Part shown: piece by piece, positions 34,911 through 45,864 of the stretch
Numbering within the stretch: the first letter of the stretch is position 1
Layout of the letters: each line of letters starts with the position of its first letter
Assembly: GCF_040958095.1 (NCBI RefSeq)
Contig: NC_091193.1
Coordinates: 22,698,901-22,762,900 of the forward strand
Direction of reading: 5' to 3'
Length of the DNA: 64,000 nucleotides
Source of the DNA: Procambarus clarkii
Lineage: Eukaryota > Arthropoda > Malacostraca > Decapoda > Cambaridae
The notes under the pieces: model-generated
What the model was told of the DNA's origin: nothing
Databases searched by the model: none
What the model saw: the letters and a program-made list of their open reading frames with translations, nothing else
Program-made: the position numbers and the translations under genes

Positions 34911-36250
34911 ATTCAGTAAATACTGAGACGTGCACGGAGGGAGATGGCGAAGCATCTCATAATGAACGTCATCCGAGCCCGCTGTCGTAGATCCGTAGAG
35001 GGCCAGGGCAGACTGAAGTTCAGAAAGAGAGAAAGGATCGTTATAGGGAAGGTGGAGATGAGAGTGGAATTCTAAAGGATAAGATTCAAGAACAGGCTTC
35101 CGAAGAATGAAGGATTGAGGAAGATGAGAACCAGAGCTAACAGAAGAAAAGTGGGAACCCAGTTCGGCCGCGATCTTCACTGGATCCGCCACAAGAGTTC
35201 CACGGAGGTGGAGAACCGGCGAGACATCTAGAACGAACTTGCCCGCAATCTTGCGGATCTTCTTCCAGATCTGCAGTAGAGAAGTATCGGACGTAATGGT
35301 GGAAACATAAGATTTCCAACTCTCACGTTTAGCTGTACGGATGGTCCTACGGGCCACCGCACTTGCCTTCCGAAACAGAATAAAAGAATCAGCCGTCTGC
35401 CGGCGGCGGTGTTTTTTCCAGGCTGCACGCTTACAGCGGACAGTCTGCATTCCACCAGGGAACACACTTCCATGTGCCCCGAGAGGAAGAGCGAGGGATA
35501 GAACGGAGGGCAGCATTGAAGACTGTCATAAAAAAGGAGGAGGGCGCGAGGAAGAGGCAGAGAGGAGAGGTCAGAGAGAGTAGCACGGAGGGTGAATAGG
35601 CATCAGTCAGCCTTGGCAAACTGCCACCTAGGGAAGGAAAGGGGAGGGTGGAAAGAGAAAAAGGAAATGAGGATGGGGAAATGATAACTGTAATGGAGGT
35701 CATCAAGAACCTGCCACGTGAAATCTAAGTAAAGGGATGATGAGCAGAGAGAAAGATCAAGACAGGAAAGGGTGCGAGTTTGAGAGTCCACATGAGTGGG
35801 CTCACCAGAATTCAGAAGAGATAGAGAAGAAGCGAGGACGAACGGTTCGAGAAGACGGCCTCGGGTGTTTGTCAGAACATCACCCCAGAGGGAATGTCGA
35901 GAGTTGAAATCACCCAAAAGGAGCACCGGCTCTGGTAAGGAGTCCAGGAGGTGCTTAAGATCAGGAAGGGAAAGAGGGACATTTGGAGGGAGATAAATGG
36001 AACAGACTGTATACCATTTACCCACAAAAACACGGGCAGCAAAACAATGGATAGGGGATGGAAGAAGTAAGGGGACGAAGGGAATATCAGAACGAATTAA
36101 GAGAGCAGCAGAGTTATGGGCCCCAGCAAGAGCTGGGGGGGGAGGGGGAGGGGAGGGGGAGAAAGAAAGGAATAACCATGAAAGTGACCAGGACGAGCAC
36201 CAAACACAAAGAGACAAACACAAAGTGGTGTTCCTGGAGACAAACACAAA
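34911..36250 (-). pseudogene. ORF2 endonuclease remnant of LINE copy B
   Basis: Two main frames. 35603-36247 encodes the middle of an APE-type endonuclease (FVGKWYTVCSIYLPPNVPLS, VLLLGDFNSRHSLWGDV, ending near YHFPILISFF). 34902-35516 continues with KRAAWKKHRRRQTADSF, SVSSGSHLPQSF and SAGSDDVHYEM-like sequence up to the RT start. The first part of the endonuclease (QWNVRG...) is lost in a G/C-run region around 36138-36170. No RT active site is present. Confidence 0.8.
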
Positions 36251-36604
36251 GTGGTGTAAACTGTGTAATTAAAAGTTGGAGTTTATGGAAATTGGCATAA
36301 AATCCACGAACATTCTACTGAAGAATAGACATTATCAAAGAGAAAGGACAGTAACAGAGAACAAGAAAGAAATAAAGGTAAAGAGGAATACAGTTTATTA
36401 AAGAATCTCAGGATGAGGGTCTGGATCAGAAGCAGGGTCGGCAAAATCAGGGTTACGAGGCATGGGTAAACTTAGTAAGGAGAGAGGGAAGGGAGCGACA
36501 GAACAGACCAGAGGCAGACTGACGGGGTCCGGAGGAGGAGTAGACAACTGAGAGGGGCAGGCAAGGCCAGTTGGAGGAGGGGGACAGAAATCAGGGAGTG
36601 CATC

Positions 36605-38289
36605 TCAGGAAGGGCAGCAACAGAGGGAATCGGGGGCGGAAGAAACCTCCATATCAGAGACGGGGATCGACCACTGAAATGGGATGGGATGTAGTGACAG
36701 AGTCAGAGGGAGGGGGTGAGGAAGAAAGCGAAACTTTCTTGCCCGCCGAAGAGGAAGAAGGAGAGGAGCCAGGCTTACGTTTCTGACTCGAAGAGACAGG
36801 CGTTCCAGTAACAATGTACCGGGCGACAGACTTGAAGGTCTCATCAGGAGAAGAGGAACGAGAGCAAACACGATGATTGCTGGGAGGATGATGGATATCA
36901 GCCTGGACAGACAGGTGGCGTGGAGGGTCAAGAGACTGGGGGGAGGGTTGGGAAGAAAGAGTGGGGGGAGATGGGGAAAAGACAAAGGAGATATGGTGGA
37001 CTGGGTAGGAAGGGGGGAAACCCCAGATGGAGAACCAAGAGGGAGACTATCCGGGACAGAAGGCAAAGGAATAGGGGAGGAGGTGGTGGGTGTGGTCGGG
37101 TTTAAGGCCTGGAAACGGTTGTGAGACTGAGGAAGACGGGAAGGACGAGGAGAGGTAGAACGCAACATGCGAGTGTAGGAGACGCCCGCGAAAGGGGTGA
37201 GACAGCGAACTTGGCGTCTCGCTTCAGGAAAAGACAGACGATCACAGTGCTTCAAGTTGAGGACGGCTTCCTCGAGTTTGTAGTGCATACACGAGCGTGA
37301 GAAGGTAGGGTGGGCTTCACCGCAATTGAGGCAGCGAGCCTGGGGAGAAGTGCACTCGGACTTAGAATGACTATCGTCCCCACACAAGGGGCAGATACAC
37401 AGTACTGGTGCATTTGAGGACACCGTGCCCGAACTTCCAACACTTATTGCAAAGTCTAGGAGAGGGAATGTACTCCTGAACGTAGCATTTGGCACCAGCA
37501 AGAATAATAGAGGGCGGAAGGGCCCTACTATCAAAGGTGATTTTTACAACTCGAAGGGGCTGACGGCGACAACCACGAGGGGGTCGAGTAAACGTGTCCA
37601 CCTGGAGGACAGAATGGCCTTGGGCTTTGAGGATATGTTTAATATCCTTATGGCAATCTTTGAAGTCCCGAACACCAGTTGCAACATGGTGTGGGAGGAG
37701 AACAGTGCCAACACTGGCATTTAACCGAGTGTTTTTAGAGACCTGAACAGGGGTCTCTCCAACGCAGGACAAAGCGGCTAAGCGAGTAGCTGCATCCTGA
37801 GGAGCAGCAGCGACGACACGCGTACCGTAACTAGTGGAGTTAAAAGTAACAGAGGCATCTACTGAATCCACAAGGTGTTTATGGAGGGAGAAATCGTCAG
37901 GAGGAGTAGAATCCAGATGGTGGAGATCAAAGTATTTAGCCCACGTAGCGGGACCAAACAAGGCGTTGTAAGTACTATTACGGGAAGGGATCGTGTGAGT
38001 GCGGCTGTGGCGGGGACGGCGTTGAGAACCTCCCAGAGAAAGAGGGGGTAAAAGATGCAGCAGTCACAATGAGAGACGAAGCCGTGCCAGGGGACGAGGC
38101 GGTCACCACTGGGGGCTGGGGACTCGACCCTGCCGCAGAGGAGGGAGGGGAGCTGGGGGGAGTAGTTAGGTCGTCGATGCCCAGTGCAGAGGGGGCTACA
38201 GGGCCTGGTCTTCCAACACAGTCCGACTCGGGGGCTTGGTCGCCCACCCTACGAGCCCGAGAAGGAACAAGGGAAACATTATCAGCCAT
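36605..38289 (-). pseudogene. ORF1 (gag) of LINE copy B
   Basis: The coding chain is spread over three frames: 37978-38289 (MADNVSLVPSRARRVGDQAP), 37371-37961 (ASVTFNSTSYGTRVVAAAP to CNKCWKFGHGVLKC) and 36605-37534 (CPLCGDDSHSKSEC, CLNCGEAHPTFSRSC, then a Pro/Ser-rich tail). All three CCHC zinc-knuckle signatures survive, so the RNA-binding part was intact before the frameshifts. Compared with copy A (644 residues) the product would be of similar length if the frames were joined. Confidence 0.8.
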
Positions 38290-38575
38290 GAAAACGAGGA
38301 AAAAAACTTTCGTTCACGAATGTGCCCCCACACCCACCATGGAGTCACAATTAGAGGCAGGAGACCCAACAAGAAGCTATCGCTGATCTTGCCGGGGCCC
38401 CCCAGGTGTGCGTCTTGAGTGTACGCCCCACAAACGCCACCTTAAGAACCGCGAGTTCGTCGAGAGCGGGTTCAGTGACGAAAGGGGGATTGACAATAAA
38501 AGTAATTATCAAAAGAAGGCACCAAACCGGGAAGGCTATGTAGCACCATCAAATACGCAAAATAATCAGAGGGCG

Positions 38576-41500
38576 CTAAATATCACCAAGGATGCCAATA
38601 CGAGAACAAAAACGCATAAGGCGAACGATATCAAAAGTATCCGAGTCACCAAGAATTCTATCGAGGGACAGGTGACCGCGAGGGGCGGTCGGAAAGCAAG
38701 ACACACGCTCGTCCTGGAAGTCAGGACATTCAAGAAGGACATGCACGACCGTAAGAGGGACAATGCAACTAGGACAATAAGGAGCAGGGCGGCGCTCCAT
38801 CAAGTGACCATGGGTTAAGCGAGTATGGCCAATACGCAACCTCGCCAGAGCTGTTTCCCACCGCCGGTTACGGTGGAAGGAGGACGGCCACGAGGAAACA
38901 CAACATTTAAGAGTACGTAGCTTGTTACCAGTAACAGACAACCAAGAAGCCTGCCAACGGGTAAGGACTGAGGAATAGATAACCGGGTAAAAGTCGGAAT
39001 ACGGAATGCCTTTGCGAGAGATGGGACAAGAGCGGACAGCTTCCTTGGCAGCAGCATCCGCACGCTCATTTAAAGACACACCAATATGGCTGGGAACCCA
39101 ACAAAACTCAACCGACTTAAATTTACTGTGAACGAGAAACAGCCAATGCTGGATCTCGACAACTACTGGATGAACCGGATTATAGGACCCGAGTGCCATG
39201 AGGGCACTACGAGAGTCAACAACAACCACAAAGGAAGACTGACAACGAGAAAGCAGGAGACGAAGAGCATAGAGAATAGCATAAAGTTCCGCTGTAAAGA
39301 TGCTAGTCTCCGGAGGCAAGCGACACATATAAGTGCGATCAGGAAAAACAACAGAGTAGCCAACACCGTCCGCTGACTTAGACCCATTGGTGAAGACAGA
39401 AACGGAGCGGGAGTGAGAAGAAAAGTGCTCGAGGAAAAGGCGTTTTAGAACCGTAATAGGGGTAAAAGCTTTAGTGATACGAGTCAAGGATGTACAAAAC
39501 CGCGGAAGAGGGACCCTCCACGGGGGCAAAGAAGGAACAACACGAGGAGAAACATCAGAAATACGAACGGAAAGAGAATCCTGTAGGCGAGATAACCGGA
39601 CAGAAAGAGGGAGGTGGTGAAGAGGAACAGGAACCGCAGGAGGGGTAAAAGTTAAAGCACGACAGAGGCGAGAGGAAGGATGTTGCAAGGACCGCGCAAG
39701 ATAGCGAAGACAGTAGCGATCACGGCGGTCCTGGAGAGACAGGAAGCCAGTGTCAACATACAAGCTAAGGATGGGAGTCGAACGAAAGGCACCAGAACTG
39801 AGGCGCAACCCAGTATGGTGCAAAGCATCAAGACGACGAAGAGTAGAAGGAGAAGCAGACGAGTAAGCAGGGCAACCATAATCGAGCTTAGACAGGACGA
39901 GAGAGGAATGTAAAGCAAGGAGAGTGCGCCTATCTGCCCCCCAAGAAGTATGGGACAAGACCCGAAGGAGGGTAAGGGCCTTAGAGCACTCAACACGGAG
40001 GTAAGAGATATGGGGAGACCAAGACAAACGAGTGTCAAGGAATAACCCCAAAAGCTTCGCGGAATCTTTGTATTCAAGGGGATGACCATAAAGTGACAAA
40101 GAGGGACGAAGAACAACCCGTTTCCGCGTAAAAGTCATGGCACAAGTCTTAGAAGTAGAGAACTTGAAGCCATGACCTGTGGCCCAAGACGACACGGCAT
40201 CAATTGCAAGTTGAAGCCAGCGTTGAAGGAGAGGCGAATCATCACCCTGACAACAAAGGGTAAGATCATCGACATAGAGAGCGGAGAAGACACCAGAAGG
40301 AAGAGAGGAAAGAAGACCATTGAGGGCAACCAGAAAAAGAGTAGTGCTCAGAACACTACCCTGGGGCACACCTTCGTATTGCTGAAAAGAGGGAGAGAGA
40401 GCGGTACCAAGGCGCACCCGAAAGGAACGACGAGAGAGGAAGCTGCGGAGAAAGAGAGGGAGATGACCACGAAGGCCAAAAGAATGAAGTTGAGATAGGA
40501 TATGATAACGCCAAGTGGTGTCGTAAGCCTTTTCTAGGTCAAAAAGGACGGCAACAACGGAGGTCTTCGCAGCAAAAGAGTACGAATATAGACCTCCAAG
40601 TTCACCAGGACATCTGTCGTGCTGCGGCACTTGCGGAAACCAAATTGAGAAGGGGAGAGGAGGTGATGGTGTTCCAGGAACCACATCAGACGAACGTTAA
40701 CCATACGTTCAAAGAGTTTGCAGACACAACTTGTGAGAGCAATAGGGCGAAAGTCCTTAGGGGAAGTACCCAGAGACCCCGGTTTGCGAACAGGGAGGAC
40801 AACGGCATCGAGCCAGTCCTCGGGGACTGACGACGACTCCCAGATCCGATTATACAGACTCAGTAAATACTGAGACGTGCTTGGAGGGAGATGGCGAAGC
40901 ATCTCATAATGAATACCATCGGAGCCCGCCGCCGTAGAACCGCAGAGGGCCAGCGCAGACCGAAGTTCAGAGAGAGAGAAGGGATCATTATAGGGAAGCT
41001 GAAGATGAGTGCAGAAATCTAAAGGACGAGACTCAAGGACAGGTTTACGAAGAAGGAAAGATTGGGGAAGATGAAGACCAGAGCTAACAGAAGAAAAGTG
41101 GGAACCCAGTTCGGAAGCGACCTGCAACGGGTCCGCCACAAGAATATCATGGAGGTGAAGGACCGGTGAAACATCGGGAACGAACTTACCCGCTATCTTG
41201 CGGATACGCTTCCAGATCTGGGCCAGAGGGGTTTCGGACGTAATTGTTGAGACATAAGATGCCCAACATTCACGTTTAGCTGTACGGATGGCCCTACGGG
41301 CCACCGCACTCGCTTTCCGAAAGAAAAGAAAAGAATCGGTCGTCTGCCTACGGCGGTGCTTCTTCCAGGCTGCACGCTTACAGCGGACAGCCCGAGCACA
41401 GTCCGCATTCCACCAGGGAACACACTTCCGTGGACCCCGAGAGGAAGAGCGAGGAATAGAGCGGAGGGCAGCGTCGAGGACAGTGTCATGAAAAAGGAGG

Positions 41501-42310
41501 AGAGCGCGAGAGAGGGGCAGAAGGGAGAGGTCAGAGAGAGTAGCACTGAGGGAAAATAGGGTCCAGTCCGCCTTAGCAAACTGCCACCTAGGGAAAGAGA
41601 GGGAAGGGCGAAAAGAGAAAAAGGAAACAAGGATGGGGAAATGATCACTTCCATGGAGGTCATCAAGAACCTGCCACGTGAAATCTAAGTAAAGAGAAGA
41701 AGAGCAGAGAGAAAGATCAAGACAAGAAAGGGTGCGAGTTCGAGAGTCCAAATGAGTGGGCTCACCAGAATTCATTAGAGACAGGGAAGAAGAGAGGAGA
41801 AACGGCTCAAGGAGGCGACCCCAGGTATTCATCAGAACGTCACCCCAAAGAGAATGACGACAATTGAAGTCACCCAGCAGGAGCACAGGCTCCGGCAAGG
41901 AGTCCAGGAGGTGTTTCAAATCAGGAAGAGAGAGCGGGACACTCGGGGGGAGATAAATGGAACAAACTGTGTACCATTTCCCCACAAAGATACGAGCAGC
42001 AGAACAATGGAGAGGCGAAGGAAAAAGTAAAGGAACAAAGGGAACATCAGCCCGAATCAAGAGAGCAGAAGAATTAGAAGCCCCAGCAATGGCTGGGGGG
42101 GGGGGGAGAGAAAGGAATAGCCACGAAAACGACCAGGACGAGCACCAAGCATTGGCTCCTGGAGACAGACACAAAGGGGTGAAAACCGCGAAATCAGAAG
42201 TTGGAGTTCGAGGAAATTGGCGTAATAACCTCGAACGTTCCATTGAAGAATGGACAATGACGAGAAGAGAAAGGACAAAAACAGAGAACAAGGAAGAAAC
42301 AAAGGCGAAA
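38576..42310 (-). pseudogene. ORF2 of LINE copy A: endonuclease, RT, RNase H, two frameshifts
   Basis: The polyprotein is spread over three frames. The endonuclease start (ILQWNVRGYYANFLELQLL, QEPML) lies in 42057-42302. A shift at the G-run near 42100 moves to 40534-42090, which carries VLLLGDFNCRHSLWGDV, SDHFPILVSF and the RT N-terminus (SPKDFRPIALTS, QFGFRKCRSTTDVLV). A second shift near 40585 moves to 38576-40620, with LFDLEKAYDTTWR, GVPQGSVLSTTLFL and the catalytic ALYVDDLTL. RNase H follows with FTNGSKSADGVG, TAELYAILYALRL, VVVDSRSALMAL and WVPSHIGVSLNERADAAAKE. The first RNase H block reads FTNGS rather than the usual FTDGS, so the first catalytic Asp is Asn; decayed copy C still has FTDGS. 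A Cys/His segment near the end (CPSCIVPLTVVHVLLECPDF) is typical of these elements. Confidence 0.9.
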
Positions 42311-42325
42311 GAGCAACAGAGCACG

Positions 42326-44260
42326 TTAAAGAATATCAGGGTCGGGATCAGGGTCAGCAAAGTCAGGGTTAGGGGGCATGGGTAAACTGAGCAAAGACGG
42401 AGGGAAGGAAACGGGAGAACAGATCAGAGGTGGGCGGGCAGGGTCCGGAGGAGGAGGAGGAGGAGGAAGAGGAGGAGACAACGGAGAGGAGCCGTCAAGG
42501 ACAGCAGCAGGAGGAGGGGGAGTAGAAAGAGGGGAGCGCACCCCAGCAAGAGCAGCAACCAAAAGGGAAGCAGGGGCCAAAGAAACCTCCATAGCAGGAA
42601 CAGGGGGCGCAAGCACTGAAACGGGAGGGGAAGGAGCAACAGAGCCAGAAGGAGGAGCTGAGGAAGAAAGCGAAGCCTTCTTACCCGCCGGGGAAGAGGA
42701 AGGAGAGGAGCCAGGCTTACGCTTCTGACTTAAAGAGACCGGTGTCCCAGCAACTACGTACCGGGCAACGGATTCCAGTGTCTCAACAGGAGAAGCCGAA
42801 CGAGAGCACACACGACGGCCGTTAGGAGAGCGATGGACATCCGCCCGCACCAACAGGCGGTGGGGAGAGCCGATAGATGGAGGAAGAGGATGGGAAGGAG
42901 GATCGGAGGAGGACGAGGAAGAAGACACAGAAGACACGACAGACCGGGTAGAAGGAAGGGGAACCCCAGACAGAGGACCAGGAGGAGGATCCTTCGGGAG
43001 AGAACCCAAAGGGACAGAGGAGGGGGCAGTGGGCGCATCAGGGTCCAAGGCCCGGAAACGGTTGTGAGTCTGAGGAAGGCGGGAAGGACGAGGAGAGGAA
43101 GAGCGCAACACGCGAGCATAAGAGATATTAGCATAAGGCGGGAGCCGGCGAACCTGGCGCCTCGCCTCAGGAAAAGATAAACGCTCCCGGTGCTTCAAGG
43201 TGAGGACGGCTGCCTCAAGCTTGTAATGGACACACGCACGGGAGAAGGTAGGATGGGCCTCACCGCAGTTGAGGCAACGAGCCTGGGGAGAAGCGCACTC
43301 CGACTTAGAGTGACCTTCGCCACCACACAAAGGACAGAGAGAGACAGTCCCGGAGCAGCGGAGGGCACCATGCCCAAACCTCCAGCACTTGTTGCAGAAC
43401 CGAGGAGAAGGAATGTACTCCTGGACAGAGCACCTGGCACCAGCAAGAATGACAGAGGGTGGAAGGGTCCTACCATCAAAGGTAATCTTCACAACCCGGA
43501 GGGGTTGACGGCGACTACCACGAGGGGGACGAGTAAACGTGTCCACCTGGAGAATAGAATGGCCCTGGGCAGCGAGGATATGTCGAATATCGTCGTGGCA
43601 GTCGCGCAGGTCCCGAACACCGGTCGCAACATGGGGCGGGAGCAAAATAGTGCCAACACTGGCATTCAACTGAACGTTCTTCGAGACCCGAACGGGGGTC
43701 TCGCCAAGGCAGGATAAGGCAGCCAAGCGGGAAGCAGCACCCTGAGAAGGAGCAGCAACGACACGTGTACCGAGACGAGTGGGGTTGAAAGTAATGGAGG
43801 CATCCACGGAATCAATGAGATGTCGATGGAGGGAGAAATCGTCAGGAGGCGCAGAATCAAGAGGGAGGAGATCAAAATATTTGGCCCACGAAGCGGGACC
43901 AAACAAGGCTTGATAGGTAGCAGAACTGGAAGGAATCGAGCGAGGGCGGCCGTGACGAGGACGGCGGTGAGAACCCCCAGAGAGAGAGGGGTTAAAAGGC
44001 GCAGTAGTTACAACTAGAGAAGGAGCCGCGCCAGGGGACGAGGTAGTCACCACTGGGGGCTTGGGGCTCGACCCAACCACAGAGGAGGGAGGGGAGCCAG
44101 AGGAAGGAGTCAGAGAGGCCAAAGGAGGAGCAAGGTCGGGGCCCAATGCAGCGGAGGCTACAGAGCCCGGTCTTCCAATACGGACCGACTCGGGGGCTTG
44201 GTCGCCCACCCCATGAGCCTGAGAAGGTAAACCAGAAGAAGCCGAAGCAGGGGTAATCAT
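42326..44260 (-). CDS. ORF1 (gag-like) protein of LINE copy A, 644 aa
   Basis: An intact frame from the ATG at 44260. It would bind element RNA and form the ribonucleoprotein needed for retrotransposition. Residues 1-115 are a Ser/Pro/Ala-rich region. A conserved block follows (YQALFGPASWAKYFDLLPLD, 115-135; ASITFNPTRLGTRVVAAPS, 154-172; VDTFTRPPRGSRRQPLRVVK, 239-258). Three CCHC zinc knuckles follow: CX2CX4HX4C at 289-302 and at 309-322, and a variant CX2CX3HX6C at 329-343. The C-terminal 300 residues are Pro/Ser-rich and end in an acidic DPDPDPD stretch. ORF2 overlaps its end in another frame. The same protein is broken in copies B, C and the plus-strand fragment at 28.6-29.8 kb. Confidence 0.88.
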   Translation of the reverse strand: MITPASASSGLPSQAHGVGDQAPESVRIGRPGSVASAALGPDLAPPLASLTPSSGSPPSSVVGSSPKPPVVTTSSPGAAPSLVVTTAPFNPSLSGGSHRRPRHGRPRSIPSSSATYQALFGPASWAKYFDLLPLDSAPPDDFSLHRHLIDSVDASITFNPTRLGTRVVAAPSQGAASRLAALSCLGETPVRVSKNVQLNASVGTILLPPHVATGVRDLRDCHDDIRHILAAQGHSILQVDTFTRPPRGSRRQPLRVVKITFDGRTLPPSVILAGARCSVQEYIPSPRFCNKCWRFGHGALRCSGTVSLCPLCGGEGHSKSECASPQARCLNCGEAHPTFSRACVHYKLEAAVLTLKHRERLSFPEARRQVRRLPPYANISYARVLRSSSPRPSRLPQTHNRFRALDPDAPTAPSSVPLGSLPKDPPPGPLSGVPLPSTRSVVSSVSSSSSSSDPPSHPLPPSIGSPHRLLVRADVHRSPNGRRVCSRSASPVETLESVARYVVAGTPVSLSQKRKPGSSPSSSPAGKKASLSSSAPPSGSVAPSPPVSVLAPPVPAMEVSLAPASLLVAALAGVRSPLSTPPPPAAVLDGSSPLSPPLPPPPPPPDPARPPLICSPVSFPPSLLSLPMPPNPDFADPDPDPDIL

Positions 44261-44471
44261 CTTGACGAAAAGAAGAATTCACTCACGAATGTGCCCCCAC
44301 ACCCACCTTGGAGCCACAATTAGAGGCAGGACACCCAACAAGAAGCTATCGCCGATCTTGTCGGGGCCTCCTAGGGGTGCGTCGCGAGTATACGCCCCAC
44401 AAACGCCACCTTAAGAAACCGACAGTCCGTCGAGATCGGGTTCAGTGACGAAGTGGGGATTGACAATAAAA

Positions 44472-45025
44472 GGTTCCCCTCGCTCTCGACGTCGGGTACT
44501 GCAGTTCTACGGGTGCATGAGTATGCCTCCTCAAGCACCCGGGCGTCAAAATAGAAGAAGTCCAAGGGAAGAACCAGAACGAGCAAAAGGTCGGCAGGAA
44601 ACGGCAAGCAGATAGGAGAAGAGGGGGGAGAAAAACGAAACAGAAGGAAAAGGAAAAGATGCCCAGCAGAATTGGAGAGGACGGCAGCAGGAGCACAAGG
44701 CTAGAAAAGGACAGAGGACTGTCCCAAGGAGCATCACACTCCGGCAGCCGCCCACTAAGCCCCCACACGGCGACAACGAGCTGAGCGGGGAGGGGGTTGG
44801 TAAAGTAAGCCATCATTAAATTATCATCAAATGACAATAAAATAATCCCCCTTAATACTAGTGATACAGTATTCTATTATTTAGATGGTGTTCATGATTT
44901 TGTTTTATAATACTACAATAGTGTAACTGGAGAAGCAATCTATAGGCACTAAACTCAGCATCATAGAAAATTATTTTTAAAAATTTGTACAAGCTATTAA
45001 AAAGAAAACCAGGGTTGAATGTAAT
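44472..45025. other. Flank of LINE copy A, no gene
   Basis: Contains the 70-bp segment at 44690-44757 shared with 29806-29876. A minus-strand 131-residue frame with hydrophobic stretches (44442-44837) has no recognisable domain. 44820-45025 is AT-rich and unassigned. Confidence 0.4.
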
Positions 45026-45029
45026 GAAA

Positions 45030-45810
45030 CATCATTTTCTGGGTGCGACCTGGAGGCTCCCTAGAGCCATCCTGGCTGATATGGATATATTAATTAGACT
45101 GACATAAGTCACGTGAATGGAGTTCTTAGGCCTACCAGGGACCACGACCCAGAACCTGGCCCCACTCAGTGAGGCACGAGGAGCAATGGCCTAAAGAAAC
45201 CCCCGTGTGGTTGGAAGCATTCCATATCTGTCAACGACCGGATCAGGCACCCAGAAAGGTATGCGCCCCAAAACAAACTCCTATTCTGGTTAGAATATTG
45301 CTACTGAAAGCTGAACTAGTGAACAGAACTCTCCAAATGAAAACGAGCAAACGCGCGCATGACCTCACCGCAGTCTGCGCAACCCCTCCCCTACCCCGGC
45401 TCCCTAGGGAGCCGGTCGCCCGAGCGAACAGCATGCTGGGCTTGTGATCCTGTGTTCCCGGATTCGATCCCGGGCGCCGGCGAGAAACAATGGGCAGAGT
45501 TTCTTTCACCCTATGCCCCTGTTACCTAGCAGTAAAATAGGTACCTGGGTGTTAAGTCAGCTGTCACAGGCTGCTTCCTGGGGGTGAAGGCCTGGTCGAG
45601 GACCGGGCCGCAGGGACATTAAAGCCCCGAAATCATCTCAAGATAACCTCCTCCAGGAAGGGGAAGCCCCAGACCCTCATGCCAGCTATCCACCCCACAG
45701 TTCTAAGGCTGGATGTCAAAAATGGCGAAAAAGAAAAAACCCCGACCGGAGGGAGGAGAAGGGTTGCCAGGGAACCTCCTGGTCTCACCCAGAAAATGGC
45801 GTTTCATTTA
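45030..45810 (+). mobile_element. Terminal-inverted-repeat element, copy 1, with SINE insert
   Basis: The left end is ATTTTCTGGGTGCGACCTGG followed by AGGCTCCCT. The right end (GGGTTGCCAGGGAACCTCC, CACCCAGAAAATGG at about 45800) is its inverted counterpart. Between them there is no coding sequence. A type-4 SINE sits at 45410-45655; without it the element is about 535 bp. Related copies lie inverted at 45865-46310 and direct at 58690-59035. It is probably a non-autonomous DNA transposon or a compact repeat; the transposase family is unknown. Confidence 0.65.
45410..45655 (+). mobile_element. tRNA-derived SINE, type 4 (most complete copy)
   Basis: The tRNA-like head has an A-box-like GTCGCCCGAGCGAACAGC and a B box (GGATTCGATCCC). 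The body contains TGCCCCTGTTACCTAGCAGT, AATAGGTACCTGGGTGTTA and GGCCTGGTCGAGGACCGGGC, ending ATCATCTCAAGATAACC. Other copies are at 50205-50395 and 59236-59492, with a tail fragment at 26090. It interrupts the terminal-repeat element; the match to the inverted partner resumes on its far side. Confidence 0.8.
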
Positions 45811-45864
45811 ATTCGTTTCGGGGGGGGGGGGGGGGGGGGGCGTCCCGTCGGCATTATTATTTTT

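Larger units (their letters stand above)
34911..38500 (-). mobile_element. I-like LINE copy B (5' half only)
   Basis: Minus-strand element with a complete-looking 5' end (TTTATTGTCAATCCCC at about 38500). It has a 5' UTR of about 210 bp, ORF1 from the ATG at 38289, then the endonuclease and only the very start of RT. Similarity to copy A stops at 34911, inside the sequence encoding QYLLNLN. The rest of RT, the RNase H and the 3' UTR are missing. LINEs usually lose their 5' ends, so loss of the 3' half implies a later deletion or recombination. Its 5' end directly abuts the 3' end of copy A. Confidence 0.85.
38501..44471 (-). mobile_element. I-like LINE copy A, full length (about 5.97 kb)
   Basis: The best-preserved mobile element in the window. 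On the minus strand it runs from a 5' end TTTTATTGTCAATCCCC (44471) through ORF1 (44260-42326) and ORF2 (about 42310-38576). A short 3' UTR ends GCCTTCTTTTGATAATTACT (38501). The same 3' terminus occurs at 47047 (copy C) and 50785. The organisation of gag with three CCHC knuckles, then APE endonuclease, RT and C-terminal RNase H, is that of the I superfamily of non-LTR retrotransposons. The family name is by domain architecture only. Only two frameshifts disrupt ORF2, so this copy is probably young. No target-site duplication could be established because its 3' side is copy B. Confidence 0.9.

Noticed and set aside
44442-44837. 131-residue minus-strand frame with hydrophobic stretches
   Set aside because: Upstream of the LINE 5' end, no recognisable domain, and it partly overlaps a dispersed 70-bp repeat.
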